From contig PDUO01000073.1 of assembly GCA_003008705.1 (NCBI GenBank), positions 147,665 through 182,656 on the forward strand: a stretch of 34,992 nucleotides of DNA. The letters run 5' to 3'. How positions within the stretch are numbered: the stretch's first letter is position 1; each line of letters starts with the position of its first letter. The DNA is from Pezicula radicicola. Its lineage: Eukaryota > Ascomycota > Leotiomycetes > Helotiales > Dermateaceae. Both the position numbers and the translations under genes were made by a program. Below, one piece after another: positions 10,775-22,705 of this stretch. Under the pieces are notes generated by a model. The model was given only the letters and a program-made list of their open reading frames with translations, was not told the origin of the DNA and did not search any database.

Positions 10775-11240
10775 AATTCTATCTAAATAAATTTTAGTAT
10801 TATAAGACTATTATACTATAAACTATTATATTCTTAGCTTTATTAATAAGCTAACTATAAGACTTATTAAAACTTAAAATATAAATCTTTTATAATATAT
10901 TATAATTAAGTTTTAAATTATATAATTAAATTTACTTAGCTTATAACTCTATAAATAATAATACTAAAAGATATCTAATAAAAGATTTAGAGTTTTTATT
11001 AAAAACTACCCTTAGAGGAGTATTATAATTATAAGACTAGTACTATATAAATAAAAGTCTCTAAGTAAATTATTAATCCTTATTAACTCTTAAACTAATT
11101 AAAGTAACTTAAGATATTATAGATACTCTATAGAGAGTTAAGTTAGATTAAACTAGATTTAAGTACTATACCTATTAGTACTATAGTATTATATAAATAA
11201 ACTAAGAAATAATTAAACTTTATACTAAATAATTAGACTT
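10775..11240 (-). repeat. Inverted second copy of the Copia 3' part
   Basis: The reverse complement matches 2,960-3,460 (for example the GGGTAGTTTT block at 3,170 and the shared TTTAGTATTATTATTTATA block), ending with one LTR-like unit next to repeat A'. It lacks the A-rich insert seen at 3,085-3,110 in the left copy. No usable frame. Confidence 0.5.
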
Positions 11241-12145
11241 TATATTAAACTATTAATAATAGAGAATATTAAATTAAGTAATATATTATATAAATAAAAA
11301 GATATATATAAATTATATAAGATATTAATATTAGTTTAATAAAGTTTTAATTATAATTTAAGAAGTTATTAATTAAGATTATATTATTTAATCTAAAACC
11401 TCTTATACTAATATTAAATTATATAATAATTAAGTTATAAAAGTTTATAATATTATATATAGTCTTTAATTTAAATTATATAAGATAGATTTATATAACC
11501 CTAGTTTTTCTATAAGTAAAGGTTTATATATAAGTATTTTTCTTCTTTTAAGTCTTTAATTTTAATAGAGTCTAATATATCTAAATTAAAGAAAGTTTTA
11601 AATTATAAATCTTTCTAAGTATATAAGTAGAAGTATATAAGATCTAGTAGAGGGTATCTAATTAACTAACTAACTTAAGTTTATCTTAGAAGAGAAGAGA
11701 TATTATACTCTTCTACCTTTAGCTTTATCTAGTCTATATCTAGAATAGATTATTAGAATATATAAGGACTAAGCTTAGCTCTACTAACTATTTATAACTT
11801 AATAGAAAGTAAGTTTATTCTTAGAGACTTTTAAAGGTTTTCTACTAATTATTTCTTTAAACTTTCTATAGTAATAAGGATTATAATTAATTAATTAATT
11901 ATTTTTATATAGATTTAAATTAAAACTATTTATATAGTATATAGTTTTATATAGATAATCTTTATTTATATACTCTAAGTATTTATATAATATATCTAGA
12001 TTATTTTCTATACTAAATATACTATTAACTTTATAGATAATAGATTCTAATAAACTAAAATTAATTAAAATATTTAAGTAATAAGTATTTATATTAGTCT
12101 TAGACTTAGTATATTTTAATACTCTTAAAATATATACTAATACAT
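11240..12145. other. RIP-saturated repeat DNA, identity unknown
   Basis: Composed almost only of TA, CT/AG and AA/TT steps. It probably continues the inverted Copia-like element on the minus strand, but I could not match a protein domain. It ends sharply near 12,145, where normal composition with CpA and CpG resumes. Confidence 0.35.
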
Positions 12146-12750
12146 TTGACTGGTTATAGAAGAAAAAATTCTTAAGAACTTAAAGCTACTTGTCCATTTA
12201 GCCAACTTAAGGGAAAGTGGAACCGTGTAACAATTAGTCCCATTGTCTTGTCTAAAATCTCCAAGAGTCACCCTCAAGCTCGTTTTCCATGTGGGTTAAC
12301 GAGCTGCACGTTCAAGGGACAGACAGAAGTAGTACTCCAACTTCGCTTCTTTATTTTCAAGAGGTACAACACTATTGAGTTTTAGGAAGATGATTTGGGA
12401 AGGCGGCAAGGCTGCGTGGCCGTATAAGAAACGATTATACTGCATTCGATAACTTATTGGGCAACAACTCTGATTCGTTCTAAACTGTCGGAATAATTTG
12501 TGACAATTGAGTGTCCAACCACCGCACGGAGCGTAATCGGTGTTGCAACTTCGATTCTGCACTGAATTTAACCGGAATTACTACCCCTGCCTATTATCTA
12601 GATTCAATTCAACTGCACCCAACCCCGCTCTCTTTGACCTTTTCTTCTATTCTGTTTCTATAAATCACTCTCAATTTTGCCTTTCTTCATGCTCTATTGT
12701 TATTCTCTGCTTTTGCTATTACAATTCCCACCCTGCGCCTATCACTAGAA
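12146..12750 (+). promoter_or_regulatory. Upstream region of the ATPase-NOV gene
   Basis: Non-repetitive composition. A TATA-like CTATAAATC lies at 12,657 and a pyrimidine-rich stretch runs from about 12,630 to 12,720, both common before fungal start sites. A small perfect 8-base inverted repeat (AGCTCGTT/AACGAGCT) lies at about 12,279-12,305. ORFs here look like noise. Confidence 0.35.
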
Positions 12751-15700
12751 ATGGCAACAATCATTTCCACAAATGTTCTGAAACAGGAAGCTGATGATCA
12801 CCTAAGAGACATCCGTAGGCGGAAGGGTGTTGATGTTTCAAATGGGCAGCAATCTGACAATGCGGAAGACTTGAATCGTGCATTGAACATGTGAGGTCAT
12901 TCGAGTTATCTCGTACTATTAGAATCTAATATAAAACATAGACTTTCTGACCAGCTGTACAAAAAGCCGACTCATTTCTTATTGGAGTTAATTCAAAATG
13001 CCGATGACAATACTTTCGAGAGTGATATTCCAACGATTTTTATAACTTTGGATGTCACTACGAAATTTTCGATTAGTTATTTGCGTATCGACTGTAACGA
13101 GGTTGGCTTCGATAAAGCCAATGTAGAAGCCCTCTGTCGCATCGGAGCTAGCACGAAGAAAGACAAGGAAAGAACTAAAGGCTATATTGGAGAGAAGGGT
13201 ATCGGCTTCAAGTCTATCTTCAAGGTTGCGGATACTGCCTATATCTCTTCAATGGGATATGCATTCAAGTTCGATAGACGCGGCATGCTTGGCATGATTG
13301 TACCTATCATCGAAACCTTTCCACCGGAGCACTTGAAAGTTGGCCAAACACAGACGTTTCTTGAGATCAAAGGCAACGCAGAGTTCAAAGATATCTATAC
13401 CGAGCTTGAGAAGTTAGAGCCACAGATTCTCATCTTTCTGCGTAAAATATGCAAGTTGGTTATTTATACGCCTCTTATGGGAGAGCGCCGGTTCGATATT
13501 CGGAGGCTCAGCGAGGACGGAGATTTTGATGGGAAAGAGACAGCGATTTTGACGAGCATATGTTCGAGGGGCAACAAGAATACAGACCACAGGTATATCA
13601 TTGTCCGTCGTATCGAGACAAGTCTCGAGAAAGACGACCGAAGGGAGAACATCACGGAGACGGAGACTGTGCTGGCGTTCCCAATAGATAACAAAATGCG
13701 ACCAGTACTACACGGCCAGCATACCTATGCATACCTTCCCATAGATGACTATGGCTTCAATGTAAGTCCATCCAAAAGCCAATGCTTCTCGTAAGTGGGA
13801 ACTTACAATCTGGAAAGTATCTCATACAGGGAGATTTTCTCTTGGTCGCCAACAGGGAAAGCGTTGATTCATCGAGGTGGAACGACAGCGTCCTGGCAGG
13901 TGTGTTTAGAACATTTGTATTGCGAGCTGTTCCACGATTCAATGAGATTCATGGAAGCTTTCCAAGCCTTCGCTATACTTGGCCTCTTTTTCTGAAGGAT
14001 AGAGGGGGAACGAACGAATTCTGGTCAAAATTAAAGCGATGGATATTCAGCCGGCTCGCAAAAGTAGACGTCCTCGAATGCCGACACAATATGGACTTTT
14101 CGCGCTCTGATTCTCTATTCTATATTCCATTGGAATTCCGATTCAAGGGCGAGCCTTTGGTCGAAGATGAGAAGATTGCGCCGTATCATCTCTCTTTTGC
14201 CTACGATCCGGAGATCCATCAGATCCTACCAGAGCTCAAAAAAATGGGCGTGAAGGTCATGTCATTCTTAGATTTCTATTCTGAACTGCGTGCTCTCATT
14301 GCTCGGCGCGGCATTTAATTTCTGAAATAAAAGTCCAACCAGTGGCATTCAAAGGTGGCAGATCTTTTCTGTCGCAAAGGGAGGGTGTCACAGCTACGAG
14401 ATATCCCCCTCATCGCTCTGCGTAATGGCCGATGGGTTACAACCTCCCAGAGCTATGTATTTCTTGAAGAAGATACCTCCCGTGGAGCAGTCCAGGGTGG
14501 ATTAGATATCAATTTGGTTGTTGCCGAGGCATGTCAGGATACCAATCGAAAAGTTTTCTTCTGGTGGCTTGGCATAAAGGAGTGTGACAAAGCTGCAGTC
14601 TGTCAGTTGATCATGCAACGCTACAGCCCATTTCGCGAGCTATCTTTGACACACTCTATCCAAGATTTGATCTACTTGTTTCAGACACCTCAGACTGTTT
14701 ACAAGGGATCTCTCGAGAAATTCTAGCTACTTCCCGCTCCACCACTCGACGGTTTCAAATACGCTAAAAGGTTCTACATTGAATACCCGGGGAAGCCATA
14801 AATCCTAACCAAGTATGCTATGGATTCAGCAAGTAACATTCCACTTCTGCATCCTGACTATCTTAAGGCAATTCGCAATTTGAGGAAAGAATCTGAGTTC
14901 CTAGATTGGGCCTGCTCTTGCTTGAAAATTTCCACTCAACCTCGCCTCATCGATGACTCTCAGAACTTAACCACAGAATTCAAGTTCCTGAAGAACAATG
15001 CAGCTTTGGATTTGTTGCTTCTCTTACGAGATCATTGGGATATGTATGATGGCCAACTCAGGCCCAAATTGATCGCAGCAGTTTCAGAGATGCTCGTGGA
15101 TTGCACCGATGGCTCGCTCGCCGTTTGGACGAGACCGCCCTACCATGTGAGAAACTGAAACTTGAGGGCCCGGATCTGCCATTCATAGCAATTCCTGAGC
15201 CAAATGACGCTCGCTGGCTTAAATTCTCGCTCTTTGGTGTCCTTGTCAATCTATCCGATACTTTCTACCTTCGCCAACTCAAATCTCTCACTTTTCGATC
15301 GGACTCTAGCACTACTTCCAAATTATCTGTTCAGGCAGCATACACCGGGCTTGAATCTTCTATAGGAAAGTTCCCAAGAGTGGCACAGTACGTGAAGAAT
15401 AGCCGAACCCCCCCCCCCCTCAATTTTGAGGTGGCTAATAAACTCCAGGGTTGAGTTCACACGACACCCACTCGTCTTCATCGAGGGACTCAAAAAATGG
15501 GTCTTTTTGCACGACTGCGTATGGAGCGGGCCTCACCTGGCTTCGGTATACTACCTCAGCACTGAATTTCCTCAGTGTAAGATGTTATTTCGAGACCATC
15601 TGAAACTAGGAAACGTAACTCTTGATCATGTGCTCCAGGACCTGGAATGTGTGACAAGTAGCACATCCTTCAGCAGGCTTGAAGAGTTGCTATTGCAGTT

Positions 15701-17761
15701 GAATAGATATTTGAGAAAGGGGTTTCCCAAAAACTGCTTGTCAAAGCTGAAAGGGAAGGATATAATCCCGGTAAGGAAGCCTAACGGAACTCTCTGCCGC
15801 ATGACTTACGACTCGGACCATTGGTATCTTGCAGACCGGCAGAAGTTGTGGGACTGCTTCGATGGAAAGCTTCCACTCATTACCTTCGACGTCACAACAG
15901 TCCGGAAATTGGATCCTCTCATACAAGCTATGGATTTGTCGGGCTATTTACTTTCCGAAGTAGATACACAAACTTTGGAAGCAATTGGGGACATAATTTA
16001 CGATGAAGAACGGAGCTTGGAGCTCAGGAGAAGAGCGTCGTATTTCCCGAGGTAAGTAATCTTGCATGCATAAGTGGAGAGAATTCTTACGGACAATTTC
16101 AATAGGCTCATCAAAGACAAGACTATATTAGAAATGAAAAGACTTGCTGCCCACTTGGAAAGGTTGCAGGTATGGGGCGTGTCTGCTATTAAATTATCAC
16201 ACGAGGTCGACGGCATAATTGGCGCAGACGATACAAGCAGTCTTATTTTGATAACACCGACCAAAGCAAACTCGACATCACATACGTCCTCAATCCGGAA
16301 GAAGCCATTCTCAACTTTGAGCTATCTGAAAACTTCGTCGAATTCTGTGGTATCACCGACAAAAAGCTTGAAAAGTTGGTTTTTCCTATTCTAACATATC
16401 CGCTAAAGGATATCGAAAAGTTACTCGAAAGCTATAGATTAGATCTGCCAAATGATCTGTATAGCGACTCTGCCGAGACTTTCGATTCCGGTAGCGAACT
16501 GAGCGAGGAGAACGATGTAGAGAATAGCCCGATCCGCGAGACCAATTCCAACGCAATTGTGTCGCCAAGGACACCAAGTTCACACTCGGGTATTCCACAC
16601 ACACCGCCACACCCTCCACTCTCAGGTCAATCTCCCTTCTTGAGAGATAGGATTCCGGCGTTGGATGAAAGGATCTCGTCCGTCAAAGCAGCCGCTGCCC
16701 AACCGAACATGACCCCGACCTTAGTCATAACCCAATCACAGAGGATGGACATTCCTACTCCTCTGATGCCTGGTATTCTTAGCAACTCGAATGAAATATC
16801 ATCTTTTACGACTTCTAGGACGGAAAGCGCACTGCTTCCTCCAGAGACTAATTTTGCAGGATCTTCGAGGCCTTCCGCGAGTGGAAATGGACCTCAAAAC
16901 TTCTATAACGCTTTTGAGTTTGGAGACATGAATTCTGCATTATCAGATGTCCTCGCAACAGCGACTCCTTCTCAAAATCATGGCACCTCAATAGCCCGAC
17001 ATCCACACGGCTCGAGGTACAACCAGAGTCCTCACAATCCGAGAATGGAACCAGATCCGCGGCACACAATGCAAGGACTCTATATCCAGTACATTGGCTT
17101 GCAAGGGGAAGTCTTTGTAAGTAGTGTTATCCAGTCCCGTTGAAGTCTCCAACCGCTTAACTCACGACTGGCAGATCAACGAGTGGCTCTCCCAACATTT
17201 AGAGCCTGAATGGGATGCCACTCGTCATTGGAAGAGTCGAAATCGCAACCAAATATACCCTGACAATCCTTTCGTGGAAAAGGAAGGAGACTTCTCCGAC
17301 TTCACATATCAAGACACCAGTGGGAAACTGACAGAGTTATTAACAATACATGGATTTATTCATGATGTCAAAACTTGGTTAGAAAGCCCGCCAATATACC
17401 ATCTTGAAGTGAAATCGACGCCTGAGCCTTGCAATGAACCTTTCTATATGAGCAATAGTCAAATGGAAAAGGTATCAATCTCGGACGTCCTTGGTAACGG
17501 AACTGTGAAAACGCTGATACGTTCCAGGCACGTAAATACACCGTTTCCTGGGGCAGCGATAGAATCCCCACAGATGTCTATGTTGTATTACGCGTCTATA
17601 ACCTCGAGAAGGAAACTGCACCGGGTTTTACGGCATATATAGATCCTTGGGCTATGTATATGAATTGGGAGTTGAGTTTCATGGCCCGGGATAATTTTAT
17701 GGTGACACCAAATGGGCCACTGGAAATCGTTTTTCAAAGCCCCCTCAATGAACTAAATTAG
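12751..17761 (+). pseudogene. HSP90-like ATPase / NO VEIN C-terminal protein gene, broken
   Basis: Seven exons: 12751-12890, 12942-13761, 13818-15387, 15449-16051, 16106-17116, 17175-17471, 17528-17761; all six introns are GT..AG, 51 to 61 bases. The ATG at 12751 has A at -3; an in-frame ATG at 12697 is an alternative. N-terminal HATPase motifs are clear: LELIQNADD (N box), then GYIGEKGIGFKS. A Ser/Pro-rich, probably disordered linker lies at about 16,440-17,080. The C-terminal domain resembles NOV_C/DUF3883, with YHLEVKST as the E-x-K part of a PD-(D/E)xK-like core. Breaks: in-frame stops at 14316, 14328, 14724 and 14799, and one-base deletions near 15,115 and 16,240. With both deletions counted, the exons add to exactly 1,559 codons, which supports the model. 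All four stops could come from CAA or CAG. Family members are large fungal proteins of unclear role. Confidence 0.8.
15388..15448 (+). other. Intron 3 of the ATPase-NOV gene with a 12-C run
   Basis: Donor GTACGT, branch-like CTAATAA at 15,434, acceptor CCAG. Splicing joins CA to G and brings the downstream frame into register, so the apparent frame change here is an intron, not damage. A run of 12 C (15,408-15,419) lies inside; such runs vary in length and are error-prone in sequencing. Confidence 0.7.
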
Positions 17762-18628
17762 CAATTGCAGTCAATGAAACTCTACCACTGTCGCCATATT
17801 TGTTGTACTCGCCTCGCTCGTGCATGAACCTGCCTGCTATGGCTGAGCAGACAGAATCTTGGTACGATCCTTCTTCGGTGAAACTTCCCCGCTGCATGAA
17901 TTTCAAGACTCTCTTCAGCTAATTATAAGACTAATACTAACTAAGGTTCTTATTAAGTTATTTATATACATATTTTTAACTCCTAGTACAAACTTTATAA
18001 CGGTTAAGTTTATTATATAACCTAAACTACTTGCTCTTAAGCCTATTACTAGCCTCTAGAATATACTCTCTAGGCTACAACGATCGCCGGCCTCACGTCC
18101 TCTACGGCCTCGAGAGCTTTATCCTTAAGAGACCGTGGCTCCTAAGAACGAGCTAGAAAAAGAAGGCTTAGCTTAATCGACTCTAACATTACTTAAATCA
18201 ACTCCGTGCTAGTGAAGCGAGGCAGTCTAAGCTGTGCGCTACCCCGACATCGCCTCCTATAGTAATTTGTACTATAAATAATACAATATAAGTGTCTATA
18301 TTAAAGCCTATAATATCTTGTTGCACAACGACCTGTTGCAGTGTATCATTACCGCTCATGTACCCTGTGTTGAGCCACCTTGAAAACCAGCTTTGGACTA
18401 TAACTGTTACAGAACCCTAGCCCAGGCTGGTGGTGGCCTAGGCTAGATAATCATATATAGGATCTTCTCTCTAGCTATTGAAATAGTCACTACTATAGTA
18501 ACTAGCTCTCTATTATTAGTATCTAATAAATAGGCAGCTTACGCGTCTATAGGTATAATAATTAAATACTGTTCTGTAACAAACAGCTTGGGCCAACGCA
18601 GCCGGGTCGAAATACATAGAACAAACGA
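17762..18628. other. Intergenic, decayed repeat DNA
   Basis: Normal composition to about 17,920, then a patchwork rich in CTA/TAG steps with scattered CpG, suggesting lightly RIP-mutated remnants. No domain recognised in any frame. A hairpin with 11-base arms and one mismatch (CTAGCCCAGGC / GCCTAGGCTAG) lies at 18,417-18,446. Confidence 0.4.
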
Positions 18629-18884
18629 AGGTCACGGCAAAAAGTTATTAGACTCTATGTGTCGTACCCTGTATTCGTTAATCTAATACCCTTCGGCTAA
18701 GCAACAAGCACTATAAACAGCCTGTAGAGATTATTTTCTAGTAGTGTACTACAGGGCCATACGCGAGACTATAGGTAGTTTCCTATTATTTCCGGTGAAC
18801 AGGAGCCTATACCCTACCGCTAAGCTCTTATTTCCGGGCCTTGCCTAGCTTATAATCGAGTCTAATAACTTTTTGCCGTGACCT
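18629..18884. mobile_element. 256-bp inverted-repeat (MITE-like) element
   Basis: A perfect 27-base terminal inverted repeat runs inward from 18,629 (AGGTCACGGCAAAAAG...) and from 18,884 on the other strand (18,858-18,884). No coding potential inside. No clear target-site duplication flanks it, so the superfamily is open. No second copy in the window. Confidence 0.65.
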
Positions 18885-19186
18885 CCGTACGGTAGGGTGT
18901 CAAAAAACTCAGACCACCCCCAAGGTAGTCAGAAGCATCTTTCCTATAATCTCACTTCTTTTGACCGGGTTCTTCGTACAGGCCACCAATTATATACTTT
19001 AAGGTAAGGATGCGAGAATTAAGGATCTGATACACCCTAAACTGAATTCGGATTACGGCTGACGGTACTTGAGAGAACGATCCAAGCCAACCACACTATA
19101 TATTTACGCAGTGATAGTTAATTCCCTGTTTCTGTTTTCGCCTTTAAAATTTCTCCTTTTAACGGCTCACCACATAGCTGCTCACA
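18885..19186 (+). promoter_or_regulatory. Upstream region of the P450 gene
   Basis: Contains a TATA-like CACTATATATTTACG at about 19,093 and a T/C-rich stretch at 19,125-19,165 before the start codon. No other gene seen. Confidence 0.35.
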
Positions 19187-20899
19187 ATGCTGACATTCCT
19201 AGTGCTCATATCTTCATTGATCGCAGTAAGTTATGTATCTGTCTACGCCTAACTACGCTGCAGAACCCATCTATTAAGTTAATTCTCACTTTGGAAACAA
19301 ACTAACAAAAGCGAGTAGATCGCCTATAAATTTATCTACAACCGCTACCTCCACCCCTTATCTCGCTTTCCGGGTCCCTTCCTTTGGACATGCTCTCGAA
19401 TCCCCTGGAGTCTATCCCTCGCCAGCGGGAATTTAGCTCAAGATGTTGATCGTCTCCACCGCCAATACGGACCAATTGTCCGTGTAAACCCAAACGAACT
19501 CTCCTTCATAGATCCCTCGGCCTACCAAGACATCTTCATGAAGCGTCAAGGCCGATATCCACTCCCCAAAGACCCTGTTTTCTATCAGAGAATGCCTAAT
19601 GGTGCTTGGCCTATTTCCGCAGCTCCAGAGCAGGATCATCTAAGGATACGGAAACAGCTTACTTATGCATTTTCAGATAAAGCGCTCGCGGAGCAGGAAT
19701 CTTTGGTCCAGGAGCATGTGAACCTTTTAATGGAAAAGCTGGAAGGGCTTGCCGTAACCCATGAAGCAGAAGCTAATAATGTCGACATGACATCTTGGTT
19801 CAATTACACCGTTTTCGATATTTTCGGAGATTTTGGGTTTGGGGAGAGTTTCGGTTGCTTGAGAGATGGTCGGTATCATCAATGGACTCGCTTACTTTTC
19901 GCTATGCCAAAACACGGTATGATGAGAATAGCGGCTAGTTATTATACTATCCTTACCCCCCTTTTATTTTATCTTTTCCCACCAGCCCTTGTTAGGCAAT
20001 TAAAGGATCATTGGCAATTGTGTGTGGATAGGGTGCAGAGTCGTATTACTCTCGGGCTGAAGGGGGAGAGCAAGGACCTTGTGTCTTATATTTTGAGGAA
20101 TAAGGATACGGCACAGGCAATGACGGTGCCAGAAATAGAGGCCACAGGATATATTTTGATTTTTGCTGGTGCAGAAACTACGGCTAGTGTTTTGTCGGCA
20201 GCTTGTTGTTATTTAACGCATCACCCGGATAAGATGAGGAAATTGGCTACCGAGGTTCGTGGGGCCTTCCAGTCACGGGATGAGATTAAGTTTCAGAGTA
20301 CAGCGGGATTGCCATACCTCAATGCTGTTATTCATGAGACTCTGAGGTTGGCTCCTGCGGTTACCGGAGGTGGTGCTCGGGTTGTGGATGAGGATGGGAT
20401 TACAATTTGTCGTCAGCCGGTTCCAAAAGGGGTATGTTTCCCGTTCTGTCTTTTAGTGTCTATTGTCAAATTCATGCCCCAATTCTAATCAACTAACAAC
20501 CCAACCCGACTATAGACCGTCGTCGGTATCCCCGCCTACGCATCCTTTCGTTCTTCTCACAACTTCACCCACCCCACAAACTTTCTCCCAGAGCGATGGC
20601 TTTCCCCAGATTCTTCACTCTTTGCACCAACAGGCACAGATCCTGAATTCAACTTGTCGACCTTCTCTCATGACAATAAAAGCGCCTTACAACTCTTTAG
20701 TACTGGGCCCCGGAACTGCATTGGTTTGAACCTGGCGTGGGCAGAGATGAGGTTGATTCTCGCAAAGTGCCTTTGGGAATTCCATATTCTTCCGCCAAAG
20801 AATCTAGGAGACATGATTGTTTGGGAGGAGCAGAAGAGTTATAACAACTGGGAGAGGGGGCCGATAAATGTGAGGTTGGTAAAAGCTAAGGGGAAGTAG
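19187..20899 (+). CDS. Cytochrome P450 monooxygenase
   Basis: Three exons, 19187-19225, 19319-20431 and 20516-20899, give 511 residues with no break. Intron 1 (93 bases, GTAAGT..AACTAAC..TAG) joins a 13-residue start to IAYKFIYNRYLHPL, restoring the hydrophobic ER anchor and the hinge LHPLSRFPGP. Motifs in order: I-helix AGAETT (residues 296-301), E-T-L-R (353-356), PERW block (FLPERW), and heme loop FSTGPRNCIG (445-454) with the ligand Cys at 452. Length is normal for a class II fungal P450, which needs a separate reductase. The N-terminal half resembles CYP65/CYP58-type enzymes that hydroxylate secondary metabolites, but the substrate cannot be read from sequence. No backbone synthase lies in the window. 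Confidence 0.9.
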
Positions 20900-22440
20900 A
20901 TTGCTGTGTGAGTTGGACGTTTGCATTCGACCCAAAGCAACGCCGGGAGAGTATAAATAGCAGCAGCAGAACGCCTGCCCCAAAGGATTCAGCTAGTTTG
21001 GCACCCGCTCTTCCTAGCTGTTTTCAAAGTTCAAACCTTCTTTTGACCCTGTACGTGTCTGATGTGGATATTTTCGCAGCTTTTTCTCTAACTAAAAGCT
21101 TGATTGCTTCTAAGACCAACTAGCCTCACTCTCCATTGGAATGTCCCAAAAATCCCCCTTCCAAGGTAAGACAACATCATAGAGTTTTGAAAACCACCAC
21201 GCGATATGCCGCAGAGGAATTAATTAAGAAGTGTATAGAAAGACTTGAAACAATTTCACCTCTCCTATCTTGAAGTTTTGACAATCAGGCTCTTGCGTCG
21301 CTTCAAATTCTTTTAGGAAGCGGATGTCGGTGACAATTCTGTGGTGTTGCGACCTTTCTGTTCTAACGCAAAGGCTGGTGATACTCGTCCAATCGGACCT
21401 GTAAACACACGAATACTGTGAGGTAGAACCGAAGAGTACCACTGTCCTAGTGCTACTGGTAATTGACACTACCAGTACAGCGACCTCGGACTCGACATGT
21501 TTCGACCTTCTCAAGATCTGATAAAACAGCGACTGGTAGGAACAGTCCGGAATTTGGACTGGCAAATACAGGGAAATCACGAGTGCGGTATTGAGGCGAT
21601 AGGCGTAGACCCGTTGCCTGTGCACCGTCGCTTTCGATACCAAGCCTCATTATTGTTGTACGAGGATCTGGAGATTCATAATAGAATCCTGTAACGCATC
21701 CCTCTTTCTCCAACAGAATCCACTTGAAGCGGATTTGAACAATGAGGTTAGGCTGGAGAAATGGTCTAAAGGAACACATTTTGTTGAGCGACGTTTGAAT
21801 CTAGCACACGTTATTTAAGAACCACCGGTTTTAAATTTAAGGAACTGACTAGCAATGTTGGAGCGCTCAACGCTAGGTTTTCAGAATTAAAGAAGCGGAG
21901 CCAGACGTGAGTGACCCGCTCCTTTGGAAGAAGAGGACAGTGTACTGCGCATCCAATGCGGCGCCCTGATAACCGCGAAGTTTTAGAGAAGTGAGCCTCC
22001 AGTCCGTTCACGCTATTCCCCGATATATAGATTGTGAGACCCATCATGTACTCATTGTCAGCGTGCAGTGGCAGGTATCTGAAGAAACGTTGCCTTTTAC
22101 TACTCCCAATGGACCGCGCCTTCCTAGGAAAGTGACAGTTAGTTGGTAACTGGGACTAATAGAAGCATGAACCCTTAGGCACACACATCCGTTAATACTA
22201 GTACTAGTACCAAACCTAAGCCACGTGTTAATCAGTACTAGTACTGGCCCGGCACAGCCACAACGACTTAGACAACTCGAGACATTCTGCTTTGAATCCT
22301 TCGCGTTACGTCTTATATGTGGAGCCCGCCATAGCTATTCAATATCATCACTTGCAATCTGCCTATAAGGCCCTGACTGCTCCACAGCCGCACCAGCTAC
22401 CTCGAGGAAATCACTACGCGCGACCGAATCTATGCCTTTA
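20900..22440. other. Intergenic, no recognisable gene
   Basis: Composition is normal. ORFs up to 139 codons occur on the minus strand (21,224-21,643) but show no domain and no consistent splicing; I treat them as chance. A direct repeat (GTTAAT followed by AGTACTAGTAC) occurs at 22,191 and 22,227. Confidence 0.4.
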
Positions 22441-22705
22441 TGTCTTACGCTAGGATCAAGCAACTAATCCCTTATAATTAAAGCTATTTAGAGTAAATTT
22501 ATTTAAAGAGAAAGAAAAAGAATACAAAAAGTAATAAAAAGAAACTTATATTTAAAGCTATTAATTAGTTGTTTTAGAGGTATTAGGTTTCTATTAGATT
22601 CTATAACTTATATAAGAACCCCTATAATAACCCCTGCTATATACCCTGAATTTAACGTTTATTTATAATTAGTCGTTAGTGTCAGGGTCATGCTAGCCTG
22701 CCGGT
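22441..22705. other. AT-rich spacer before the Copia remnant
   Basis: Low-complexity stretch with A-rich runs (about 22,500-22,550). It may be degraded retroelement sequence; nothing identifiable. Confidence 0.3.

Noticed and set aside
12296..12562. Minus-strand ORF of 88 codons upstream of the ATPase-NOV gene
   Set aside because: No domain, no splice context, overlaps the likely promoter.
14286..14354. Hidden intron to remove the first two stops of the ATPase-NOV gene
   Set aside because: No credible donor, and the residues between the stops (for example K-S-N-Q-W-H-S-K) continue the protein in frame.
15380..15460. Frameshift in the ATPase-NOV gene
   Set aside because: A 61-base intron with good donor, branch and acceptor restores the frame exactly; not damage.
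21224..22047. Several minus-strand ORFs (78 to 139 codons) as a gene
   Set aside because: Different frames overlap, no domain or consistent exon model, composition of non-coding DNA.
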